7,714 bases of DNA from Mariprofundaceae bacterium (GTDB lineage Bacteria > Pseudomonadota > Zetaproteobacteria > Mariprofundales > Mariprofundaceae): NCBI GenBank assembly GCA_015488125.1, contig WFOJ01000150.1, positions 1-7,714 on the forward strand, given 5' to 3'. A model generated the notes under the pieces. It was not told the DNA's origin. It worked only from the letters and a program-made list of their open reading frames with translations, and made no database searches. Below are positions 1 through 6,156 of this stretch, in pieces. The position numbers and the translations under genes are program-made. Position 1 is the first letter of the stretch, and each line of letters opens with the position of its first letter.

Positions 1-1078
1 GCGAACACCCCAGTTCGGCAAACAGCGGCGATAATTGTTGCATACTGGCATCCACCACATCGGTAATGGGCACCACAGCATGCCGAATGCCCAGCAAGCG
101 TGCCGTTTCCCTGGCATCGCTTAACGAATGCTCACTGGAAAACACGGATGGCAACATCACGCCAAGCACAGCCTCAGGCCCCAGTGCCTCGGCAGCGAGC
201 GCCGCCACCAATGCCGAATCAATACCCCCGGACAAGCCAAGCAGTACCTGCTGCCCACCATTGCCCCGCACATAATCGCGCAGACCCAGCAGCAGCGCCT
301 GATGCATATCTGCCAGTGCATCGCGATCCAGCGACCGTGGCGCAATATCGGCGAGCGCTGCGGGAGAAAAGCTGAGTACATCTTCCCGAAAACCGTCCGC
401 ATGCATCAACAGGCCACGCTGATCCACCACCATGGAGCCACCATCAAACACCAGTTCATCCTGCCCGCCCACGATGTTGACATAGGCAACCGGTACGCCG
501 CCATGCGCCGCCAGCAGGCGACAACGCTGTAGCCGTTGCGCCTGCTTACCCGCATGAAAAGGCGAAGCATTGATGCTAAGCCACACGTCTGCCTGTTGCC
601 CCGGCATGGCTGCCATAAAATCGTCATGCCAAAGGTCTTCGCAGATCGCCACGCCAAGACGCTGACCATTCAGGCGAAAGGTGCAGCGCTGCGCCTTACT
701 CCCCCGGGCAAAATAACGCCGTTCATCAAACACCCCGTAATTGGGCAAATATTGCTTATGGTAACAAAAGATCCGCTGCCCTCCGGCAAAAACGCTCAGG
801 CTGTTATAGAGTACGCCATCTTCAGGCATCGGATGACCCAGCAAAATGGCCGGGCCATGGCAGCTCATCGCCGCCACTGCCGCCAGCGCATGTTCAAGCC
901 GCTGCATCATGTCAGGCAATAGCAACAGATCTTCAGGAGGATAGCCCGTCAGCATCAGTTCGGGGAACACAAGTAAATCCGTCACGTCCCCAAGTTGATC
1001 AACATAACGTTTTACCAGCGCAGCATTCCCCGTTACATCACCAACACGGGGGGAGCATTGAACAAGTGTAATTTTCAT
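1..1078 (-). CDS. nadE: Glutamine-dependent NAD+ synthetase, N-terminal 359 codons (cut by window edge)
   Basis: This cytoplasmic enzyme makes the last step of NAD+ synthesis: it amidates nicotinic acid adenine dinucleotide with ATP, using ammonia released from glutamine. The frame is open from the ATG at 1078 to the left edge, with no stop. The N-terminal part is a nitrilase-type glutaminase with the triad Glu40 (in FPEL), Lys108 (in YHKQYLPNYG) and Cys146 (in VAICEDLW). The synthetase domain follows, and its ATP pyrophosphatase loop SGGIDS is at residues 283-288. Family members with both domains are usually about 540 residues, so roughly a third is missing at the left. The start fits the family (MKITLVQ) and is preceded by GAAGG about five bases upstream. 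The gene lies 152 bases after ybeX on the same strand, so it may be co-transcribed with it or have its own promoter. The two-domain form makes a stand-alone ammonia-dependent NadE unlikely. Confidence 0.95.
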   Translation of the reverse strand, partial: MKITLVQCSPRVGDVTGNAALVKRYVDQLGDVTDLLVFPELMLTGYPPEDLLLLPDMMQRLEHALAAVAAMSCHGPAILLGHPMPEDGVLYNSLSVFAGGQRIFCYHKQYLPNYGVFDERRYFARGSKAQRCTFRLNGQRLGVAICEDLWHDDFMAAMPGQQADVWLSINASPFHAGKQAQRLQRCRLLAAHGGVPVAYVNIVGGQDELVFDGGSMVVDQRGLLMHADGFREDVLSFSPAALADIAPRSLDRDALADMHQALLLGLRDYVRGNGGQQVLLGLSGGIDSALVAALAAEALGPEAVLGVMLPSVFSSEHSLSDARETARLLGIRHAVVPITDVVDASMQQLSPLFAELGCS

Positions 1079-1230
1079 CCATACCTTCGCCAAATAAACG
1101 TATTCACCGACCGGGTTCCCCTGTCTCTGCTATAGATTAACCGACGACAGGTTGTGCAAACCATACTTTCCCTCAACATAACGGTGTTTGGGCGCAAATT
1201 CATGAATATACAATTCTGCAAAACAGTAGA

Positions 1231-2031
1231 TCAATGCAGCCGGAAAACTCGGACAGATTCGATGCGGCGAGGACTTGCCTGTTCGATGGTAAACGACCAG
1301 TCAGCCAGTTCGATGGTTTCGCCTTGTTGAGGGATACGTCCAGTCAGGGTAATCAGCATGCCACCAAGGGTGTCGAAATCGCCTTCCACATCTTGCGCTA
1401 CAAGACGCAGTGCGGCATCAAGTTCTTCAATGCGTGTGCGAGCAGCCAACACATCGCTGCCTCGCTTGGACCCTGATTCTTCCCACTCACTCACCCGACC
1501 AAAAATTTCACCCAGTAAATCAGACAAGGTCACCAGACCAGCCGTACCACCAAATTCATCACGGGCAATAGCGACGTGACTTTGTGAGCGCATACGGCTG
1601 AGCAAGCTGCTGACCCTTTCCAGCTCGGATACCCAGATAGGCTCCACCAGCAATGTGTGTAATGCTTCGTTTTTTTCTGCGATCATGGCTGCGAACAACG
1701 GGCGAATATGGATGACGCCTACAATATGATCCAGGCCACCCTCAGTCACCGGCATACGCACCAGACGATGCGCCATCATGCATTCAGCCGCCTGTTGCAG
1801 GCTTGCCTGGCAATCAATACTGATCATATCGGAACGGGGGGTCATGACCTCACGAATACGAAGATCGTGAAAACTCGCGAATCGCTCGAGCAGGCGCCGT
1901 TCTTCGCCCGAACCAATTGCCTCGGCATTGCGAATAACAGTCAGCAATTCTTCGCGCGTTTTACCTGGTCTTAACCGCTTAAGCTGGTAACGACGCAAAG
2001 CCTGGCGCAGGGTTTTCCAGCCTCCGATCAT
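1231..2031 (-). CDS. ybeX: CorC/YbeX family CBS-domain protein
   Basis: A 266-residue soluble protein of the CorC/HlyC family. E. coli YbeX has been linked to magnesium/cobalt efflux and more recently to ribosome metabolism; the exact biochemical role is unsettled. A basic N-terminal stretch (residues 5-24) is followed by a pair of CBS domains. The first begins at the family signature MTPR (63-66); the second contains HVAIARDEFGG (152-162) and a following LVTLSDLLGEIFG. The C-terminal CorC_HlyC domain has the typical TLGG and GRIPQQGE motifs. There is no membrane segment, so this is the short cytoplasmic form rather than a DUF21-bearing CNNM transporter. Its ATG overlaps the ybeY stop by four bases (ATGA) and has no clear Shine-Dalgarno, so translation probably depends on ybeY. 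It is the last gene of the tightly packed operon. Confidence 0.93.
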   Translation of the reverse strand: MIGGWKTLRQALRRYQLKRLRPGKTREELLTVIRNAEAIGSGEERRLLERFASFHDLRIREVMTPRSDMISIDCQASLQQAAECMMAHRLVRMPVTEGGLDHIVGVIHIRPLFAAMIAEKNEALHTLLVEPIWVSELERVSSLLSRMRSQSHVAIARDEFGGTAGLVTLSDLLGEIFGRVSEWEESGSKRGSDVLAARTRIEELDAALRLVAQDVEGDFDTLGGMLITLTGRIPQQGETIELADWSFTIEQASPRRIESVRVFRLH

Positions 2032-2498
2032 GCCGGGTAAGGGTCGTGCAGGCCAAGTCGCTGAAGCACTTTTCGTTCCTTTTGCTGCATGGTGGCAGCA
2101 TCTTCATCTTCAATATGATCGTAGCCCAGCAGATGCAATACGCCGTGGATCACCAGGTGCAGTGCATGATCGGCAACTGGCAAACCCAGTCGCGCTGCTT
2201 CCTGTGTGACAAATGGCCACGCCAGAATAATATCGCCCAACGGTAGTTCTGGCAGGAAATCCGGCCCATCCTGCATGGGAAAGGAAAGCACATCGGTAAC
2301 CGTATTTTTATGCCGCCACTCATTATTCAGTTGCTGTACCACCGCATTATCAGCCAACCGCAAGCACAGCGGGCAGGCTTGCAAATTCGGTGCTGTCATT
2401 TTTAGTGTCAGGGTGATGGCTTCTTCCAGGCGCTCTGGCAGGGTGGCATCCATCTCGGGCAGGGGATCAATATCGTCATCAATGATAATTTCCAGCAT
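2028..2498 (-). CDS. ybeY: Endoribonuclease YbeY
   Basis: A 156-residue zinc-dependent single-strand endoribonuclease of the UPF0054 family. It is needed for 16S rRNA 3'-end maturation and 70S ribosome quality control. The metal-binding signature HxxxHxxxxxH is intact: His118, His122 and His128 within HGVLHLLGYDH. The conserved Arg62 and the DVLSFP motif (69-74) are also present, as is the LGDI motif near residue 87. The length matches the family (E. coli YbeY is 155). The start overlaps the ybeZ stop by one base (TGATG), and GAGGAAG about nine bases upstream inside ybeZ can serve as ribosome binding site. Two cysteines in CPLC (42-45) are a local feature with no known role. The ybeZ neighbour fits the reported YbeY-YbeZ partnership. 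Confidence 0.95.
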   Translation of the reverse strand: MLEIIIDDDIDPLPEMDATLPERLEEAITLTLKMTAPNLQACPLCLRLADNAVVQQLNNEWRHKNTVTDVLSFPMQDGPDFLPELPLGDIILAWPFVTQEAARLGLPVADHALHLVIHGVLHLLGYDHIEDEDAATMQQKERKVLQRLGLHDPYPA

Positions 2499-3439
2499 CA
2501 GCGGGCTTCCTCATCCGCATCATAAGCGCGCACAATCTGCTCTACCAAACGGTGGCGTACCACATCATGCGCCTGCAAATAACAGATGCGAACATCATTC
2601 ACGTTTTTTAGCACGCGAATCGCATGCAACAGCCCGCTAAGATGGTCATGCGGCAAATCCACTTGCGTAATATCTCCTGTGACCACCATGCGTGACGAAA
2701 AACCCAGTCGGGTGAGAAACATTTTCATTTGTGAGCGGGTGGTGTTTTGCGCTTCGTCGAGGATCACAAAGGCATCATTCAGCGTGCGTCCACGCATATA
2801 GGCCAGTGGTGCCACTTCAATACTGCGTTTTTCCATCAACGCCAGCATCTTTTCGCTGCCCAGCATATCGGACAATGCATCAAACAAAGGCGTTAAGTAG
2901 GGATCGACTTTTTGCTGCAAATCACCGGGCAAAAAGCCCAATCGCTCACCAGCTTCCACAGCCGGACGGGTAAGAATAATCCGCTCCACCAATCCGGCCT
3001 GAAAAGCAGCCACCGCCGAGGCTACGGCCAAATAGGTTTTGCCTGAACCCGCCGGGCCAACGGCAAGCGTCAGTACCGCATCGCGCATAGCTTGCAAATA
3101 ACGTCGCTGATTGGGTGTTTTGCCCTGAATGGTACGTCGTCCTGCCGCAAAACTGATGTTTTCAGGCGCTTCATCATCTGCTTTTTCGGCCTTGCAGGCA
3201 TGATGCATGCGCAAGGCGTATTCGACTTCGCTGCTCGTGATATGCGTTTTTCTACTCAATTGATGCACAATCGCCGCCGCCACCGCCGCCGCCTCACCAT
3301 CAATCGTCCAATCTCCCGGATGACCGAAAAAGCGTACTTGCAGCGCCTCTTCCAACATGTGAATATGTTGTTGTGATGCGCCACACAAAGCCATAAGCTG
3401 TGCAGGTGGCAAATCAGGAAGCGAACAATGAACACTCAT
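2498..3439 (-). CDS. ybeZ: PhoH-like ATPase YbeZ
   Basis: A 313-residue cytoplasmic P-loop ATPase of the PhoH family, related to the helicase core of superfamily 1 and thought to act with YbeY on RNA. Walker A is GPAGSGKT at residues 128-135 and Walker B is FVILDEAQN, with Asp228 and Glu229. The linker motifs TRPAVEAGERLGFLPGD (157-173) and GDITQVDLP near residue 255 are diagnostic of PhoH. The N-terminal 100 residues are a less conserved region ending in the usual GKTPNQ motif (106-111). It is somewhat shorter than E. coli YbeZ (346), with the difference at the N-terminus. The ATG overlaps the miaB stop in ATGA. No strong Shine-Dalgarno is visible, consistent with translational coupling. The symbol phoH is often used for this gene in annotation. 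Confidence 0.94.
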   Translation of the reverse strand: MSVHCSLPDLPPAQLMALCGASQQHIHMLEEALQVRFFGHPGDWTIDGEAAAVAAAIVHQLSRKTHITSSEVEYALRMHHACKAEKADDEAPENISFAAGRRTIQGKTPNQRRYLQAMRDAVLTLAVGPAGSGKTYLAVASAVAAFQAGLVERIILTRPAVEAGERLGFLPGDLQQKVDPYLTPLFDALSDMLGSEKMLALMEKRSIEVAPLAYMRGRTLNDAFVILDEAQNTTRSQMKMFLTRLGFSSRMVVTGDITQVDLPHDHLSGLLHAIRVLKNVNDVRICYLQAHDVVRHRLVEQIVRAYDADEEAR

Positions 3440-4791
3440 CGCACCACGACTTCGCCACGCAGCGACTGGCCATAGCTTTTACTGATACGTACAGGCACAA
3501 TCTGGCCGATCAAACGCGCATTGGCCGCGCAGTGCACAATCTTGAAATCCGGTGTGCGGCCCTGAAGGTCGCCTTCGCGCCGCCCCTGTTTTTCAAATAA
3601 CACGGGTAATTCCCGACCCACCTGCCGTTCACAGGCCTGATGGCTAAGTTCCTTCATCAACTGTAACAGGCGTTGCAGACGTTCATCCTTGATGGCTTCC
3701 GGCACGTCGTCTGCATATTCAGCAGCAGGTGTTCCCGGCCTTGCTGAATATTTGAAGCAAAATGCCGAGTCATAACCGACTTCGCGTGCCAGCGACAGGG
3801 TTTGCTCAAAATCTTCATCTGTTTCACCGGGATAACCGACAATAAAATCCGAAGAAATGGCAATATCCGGACAATGCTGACGCAAACTCTCAATAATCCG
3901 CAAATACTGTGCCCGATCATGACCGCGATGCATGGCTTTTAGCACACGGTCCGATCCTGATTGTACCGGCAGGTGAATAAACGGCATCAGTACGGGAAGT
4001 TCGGCAAACGCCAGCGCAAGATCATCATTCATTTCGATGGGATGGCTGGTGGTAAAACGCAGGCGTTGCAAGCCTTCCAGTTCCGCTACGGCGTACAACA
4101 GCATGGTGAAGTCCCATTCTTCACCATCCGGGCCGATGGCGCGATAGCCATTAACATTTTGCCCCAGCAAGGTGATTTCCACACAGCCGCCATCCAGCAC
4201 GCGCCGGCACTCCGTCAGCACATCGTTCACAGGGCGTGAAATTTCAGCCCCCCGCGTATAGGGCACGACGCAGAAGGTGCAAAATTTATCGCAGCCTTCC
4301 ATGATTGTGACATAGGAAGAAATCCCCTGCTTCAGGCCATCCTTGTTGTCAGGCAGGTGATCGAACTTTTCAATTTCCGGCATTTCGACATCAGCCAATC
4401 GCACCCGCTCGCGACGAATGCGAGCGATCATCTGTGGCAGATGATGATAAGACTGCGGGCCAAACACAGCATCGACAAAGGGCGCACGGCGCTGAATGCG
4501 CTCGCCTTCCTGCTGTGCCACACAGCCACCAACACCGATGATCAGCGATGGCCGTTGCTCCTTGAGCAAGCGATAACGACCAAGCTCGGAATACACTTTT
4601 TCCTCCGCTTTTTCACGCACGGAGCAAGTGTTCATGAGAATGACATCGGCGTCTTCCGGTTTGGCAACCAGGCGCATACCATAGGCCTGCTGCATTAAAT
4701 CGATCATCCGTGATGAATCGTATTCGTTCATCTGGCAGCCGTAGGTTTTGATGTACAGGGTATCGAGAGAATGAAGGCGTTGATTGATCAT
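3436..4791 (-). CDS. miaB: tRNA-2-methylthio-N6-dimethylallyladenosine synthase MiaB
   Basis: A 451-residue radical SAM methylthiotransferase. It converts i6A37 to ms2i6A37 in tRNAs that read codons beginning with U. The N-terminal UPF0004 domain supplies three cysteines for the auxiliary [4Fe-4S] cluster: Cys19 (in TYGCQMNEYDS), Cys56 (in NTCSVREKAEEK) and Cys90 (in GGCVAQQEG). The radical SAM CxxxCxxC motif is Cys167, Cys171 and Cys174 in EGCDKFCTFCVVPYTRG. The C-terminal 70 residues form a TRAM RNA-binding domain ending in VRISKSYGQSLRGEVV. All six catalytic cysteines are present, and the length is close to E. coli MiaB (474). The NEYDS motif separates MiaB from RimO and MtaB. The start at 4791 is the only ATG before the conserved IKTYGCQMN, but it lacks a Shine-Dalgarno. 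miaB leads the operon and follows the tRNA-Glu gene by 145 bases. Confidence 0.97.
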   Translation of the reverse strand: MINQRLHSLDTLYIKTYGCQMNEYDSSRMIDLMQQAYGMRLVAKPEDADVILMNTCSVREKAEEKVYSELGRYRLLKEQRPSLIIGVGGCVAQQEGERIQRRAPFVDAVFGPQSYHHLPQMIARIRRERVRLADVEMPEIEKFDHLPDNKDGLKQGISSYVTIMEGCDKFCTFCVVPYTRGAEISRPVNDVLTECRRVLDGGCVEITLLGQNVNGYRAIGPDGEEWDFTMLLYAVAELEGLQRLRFTTSHPIEMNDDLALAFAELPVLMPFIHLPVQSGSDRVLKAMHRGHDRAQYLRIIESLRQHCPDIAISSDFIVGYPGETDEDFEQTLSLAREVGYDSAFCFKYSARPGTPAAEYADDVPEAIKDERLQRLLQLMKELSHQACERQVGRELPVLFEKQGRREGDLQGRTPDFKIVHCAANARLIGQIVPVRISKSYGQSLRGEVVVR

Positions 4792-4897
4792 AAGTGGGGG
4801 CGATGCTAAAAGCCTGACCGGGAATAGAAAGCCCTGTGGCGAAATTCGTAGGCTCGAACGCGCATGTTCCGGCTTTTTTCAGTGCCTTGCGAGAGAC

Positions 4898-4923
4898 CAC
4901 AGCCTGCATCAGTACAGGCTGCG
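4898..4923 (-). other. Strong hairpin between tRNA-Glu and miaB
   Basis: In the minus-strand transcript, CAGCCTG pairs with CAGGCTG around an 8-base loop. The core is seven Watson-Crick pairs, extended by one G-U and one C-G pair. It starts 13 bases past the encoded CCA of the tRNA and lies about 105 bases before the miaB start. No run of U follows, so it is not a standard intrinsic terminator. It could help tRNA 3'-end processing, protect the miaB mRNA 5' end, or pause transcription; which of these is inference. Confidence 0.4.
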
Positions 4924-4936
4924 CCTGGTTCATGGA

Positions 4937-5012
4937 TGGTACTCCCAAGGGGAATCGAACCCCTGTTTCTGCCGTGAGAGGGCAGCGTCCTGGACCGCTA
5001 GACGATGGGAGC
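4937..5012 (-). tRNA. tRNA-Glu (anticodon CTC)
   Basis: A complete 76-base cloverleaf including an encoded CCA, decoding GAG. The acceptor is GCTCCCA paired with TGGGAGT. The D stem is GTCT/GGAC with TAG and GG in the loop. The anticodon stem is CTGCC/GGCAG around the loop CTCTCAC (anticodon CTC, A37), and the T arm is AGGGG-TTCGATT-CCCCT. The variable loop is four bases, as in E. coli tRNA-Glu, and U11-A24 and U13-G22, which are glutamate identity features in E. coli, are kept. Two differences stand out: the first pair is G1-U72 instead of G1-C72, and the discriminator is A73 instead of G73. A CTC isoacceptor would normally sit beside a TTC one elsewhere in the genome. It is on the same strand as miaB and may share its transcript. 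Confidence 0.95.
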
Positions 5013-5026
5013 AATGAGCAGCGCGC

Positions 5027-5054
5027 ATGCTAGCGTTGTTGGCGGCGTTGACAA
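5027..5054 (-). promoter_or_regulatory. Sigma70-type promoter of tRNA-Glu (and perhaps miaB)
   Basis: On the minus strand TTGTCA (5049-5054, five of six consensus) is followed by a 16-base spacer and TAGCAT (5027-5032, four of six). The bases just downstream are GCGCGC, a GC-rich discriminator typical of stringently controlled stable-RNA promoters. Initiation would fall near 5020, giving a leader of only several bases before the tRNA 5' end at 5012. No other promoter of comparable quality was seen before miaB. Confidence 0.65.
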
Positions 5055-5068
5055 TGCCCTGGCGAATG

Positions 5069-5092
5069 AAAAACTCCGAAAGTCAGGAGTCT
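5069..5092 (-). terminator. Possible weak intrinsic terminator upstream of the tRNA promoter
   Basis: Read on the minus strand, AGACTCC pairs with GGAGTTT (seven pairs, one of them G-U) around an 8-base loop, and the 3' arm runs into TTTTT (5069-5073). It would stop antisense transcription coming from the ompA-like gene before the tRNA promoter. The stem is short and the U run partly lies inside it. The 5' arm is the terminal repeat of the adjacent element, so the structure may be accidental. Confidence 0.25.
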
Positions 5093-5248
5093 GTCGGACT
5101 TTGATCAATCTACGACGAAAAAGCGGATATTGGCCAAATCTTCGCCCTGTCTTTGTGAAATAGCGCTGCTACTTACCGCCAACAGGTCGTCTATTTACCT
5201 CAATTTCGCTATTTTTCGTGACGATTGCCAAAGTCCGGAAGTGGAGGA
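5084..5248 (+). repeat. MITE-like palindromic element, copy A
   Basis: A non-coding element of about 165 bp starting with CAGGAGTCTGTCGGACTTTG (5084-5103). The core 5095-5237 aligns without gaps to the reverse complement of 6168-6310 (copy B) at 120 of 143 positions. The longest shared run is 18 bases (5216-5233). The element is itself an imperfect palindrome centred at 5166: the arms 5095-5165 and 5167-5237 pair at 39 of 71 positions even without gaps. The right terminus CAAAGTCCG is kept to 5237, but the last 11 bases (5238-5248) no longer resemble the left terminus; they carry the GGAGG ribosome binding site of the next gene. There is no transposase, so if mobile it would depend on one supplied elsewhere. 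Element boundaries are inferred from the symmetry and from copy B. Confidence 0.8.
5243..5247 (+). promoter_or_regulatory. Ribosome binding site deciding the OmpA-like start
   Basis: GGAGG lies six bases before the ATG at 5254. The alternative in-frame GTG at 5218 lies inside the repeat element, has no Shine-Dalgarno, and would put twelve charged or polar residues before the signal peptide. This supports the ATG at 5254. Confidence 0.8.
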
Positions 5249-5253
5249 ACGTT

Positions 5254-6132
5254 ATGCCTGTATTGAAGATACTGTTTCGGCGATTTGGGCCTGCGCTGGC
5301 TTTCGTGTTCGCCTGGCTGCTACTGATACCCGTGGCGCAGGCAGCACCGGTATTTAAGGCGAACGCCTTTGCCGATGAAGTGGTGGCCTTTGTCAGTGGT
5401 CATCCGGCGGCACGCAAGGCCAGAAACCTCCCTGAATGGGCGTTAGGAAGGCCGTCGCGCCAACAACCGGCACTGACGCTGGGGTGTGGCGGCAGTTTGA
5501 CCGTTCGTTTTGTGGATAACGTGCTGATCAATGTGCCGGGTGACGATTTGTATGTGTTCGAAATCGGGCCTGATGTGGAAGCAACCCGCGTTGATATTTC
5601 CATTGACGGCACACACTGGCGGCATGTCGGCAAGGTGGCTGGTGCTACGGCTTCGCTGGATATTGATGCCTATGCGCAGGCAGACGAAAGCTTTTCCTTT
5701 GTGCGCCTGACGGATTTGCGCCAATCCTGCAAGTCCGATACGCCAGGCGCGGATATTGATGCCATTGCCGCCATTGGCTCGGCTAGCCGCTACCATTTTG
5801 CTTCCTCGGTGCTGTTTGATTTTGATCAGGCGACGCTGAAACCCGAAGCCAAGCGGGTATTGCAGCAATGGCTGCAACATGTTACGGCGCAATCAGGCAC
5901 CTTGCAGATCAATGGTCACACCGACAGGCAAGGCAGTGATGCCTATAATATGAAACTCTCGCTACAGCGGGCGCAGGCCGTAGCCGATGCCCTGCGCCCG
6001 CATCTGCCTGATGGCATCCGACTGCTGGTGCAGGGCTTTGGTGAACAACAACCGCTGGATCGTGGTGAAGATGAGGCAGCGGCTGCCCGTAACCGGCGCG
6101 TTGAATTGATCTACATACCTGCTGCGAAATAA
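5254..6132 (+). CDS. Secreted OmpA-family protein with N-terminal beta-sandwich-like domain
   Basis: A 292-residue exported protein that probably anchors to peptidoglycan in the periplasm or outer membrane. A signal peptide is clear: basic KILFRRF, a hydrophobic stretch (13-27), then a probable cut after AQA at residue 30. There is no lipobox cysteine. Residues 36-176 show motifs of a domain often found before OmpA modules: ALG (63-65), LGCGGSLTVRFVDN (76-89), DDLYVFEIGPDVE (97-109), SIDGTHW (116-122) and ADIDAIAAI (166-174). It may be a galactose-binding-like beta sandwich; ligand unknown. Cys78 and Cys159 could form a disulfide. The OmpA domain spans about 182-288, with FDFDQATLKPEA, the diaminopimelate-binding pair Asp224 (in GHTD) and Arg239, and NRRVEL. 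It has no eight-strand OmpA barrel. The gene stands alone, with a repeat copy on either side, convergent with oleD. Confidence 0.88.
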   Translation: MPVLKILFRRFGPALAFVFAWLLLIPVAQAAPVFKANAFADEVVAFVSGHPAARKARNLPEWALGRPSRQQPALTLGCGGSLTVRFVDNVLINVPGDDLYVFEIGPDVEATRVDISIDGTHWRHVGKVAGATASLDIDAYAQADESFSFVRLTDLRQSCKSDTPGADIDAIAAIGSASRYHFASSVLFDFDQATLKPEAKRVLQQWLQHVTAQSGTLQINGHTDRQGSDAYNMKLSLQRAQAVADALRPHLPDGIRLLVQGFGEQQPLDRGEDEAAAARNRRVELIYIPAAK

Positions 6133-6156
6133 TACGCTACGGGCATTATCGCAGAC

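Noticed and set aside
1129..1159. Possible nadE promoter on the minus strand, TTGCAC with TATAGC
   Set aside because: The spacer is 19 bases and both hexamers are imperfect; too weak to annotate.
1075..1203. Minus-strand 42-codon ORF in the ybeX-nadE gap whose TGA overlaps the nadE ATG
   Set aside because: It has no Shine-Dalgarno, and its composition (Arg-rich, MNLRPNTV start) resembles no family I know. The stop-start overlap alone is weak evidence.
1198..1212. ATTCATGAAT palindrome just downstream of the ybeX stop
   Set aside because: A short AT-rich palindrome without a U tail or a known regulator match; likely chance.
4871..4880. GGCTTTTTTC on the plus strand, resembling a terminator tail
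   Set aside because: No hairpin arm lies close enough upstream and no plus-strand gene ends there.
4937..5012. Functional pairing of this tRNA as a substrate of the neighbouring MiaB
   Set aside because: MiaB modifies i6A37 in tRNAs with A36; this anticodon ends in C36, so it should not be a substrate.
4613..5014. Minus-strand ORF of 133 codons running from the tRNA into miaB
   Set aside because: Its start is tRNA sequence and its end is miaB in another frame; it is a typical tRNA-derived shadow frame.
5218..5253. GTG-initiated N-terminal extension of the OmpA-like protein
   Set aside because: It lies in the repeat element, lacks a ribosome binding site and would bury the signal peptide; GGAGG before the ATG at 5254 is decisive.
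5130..5357. Plus-strand ORF of 75 codons covering copy A and the ompA start
   Set aside because: It overlaps the real gene in another frame and runs through a non-coding repeat.
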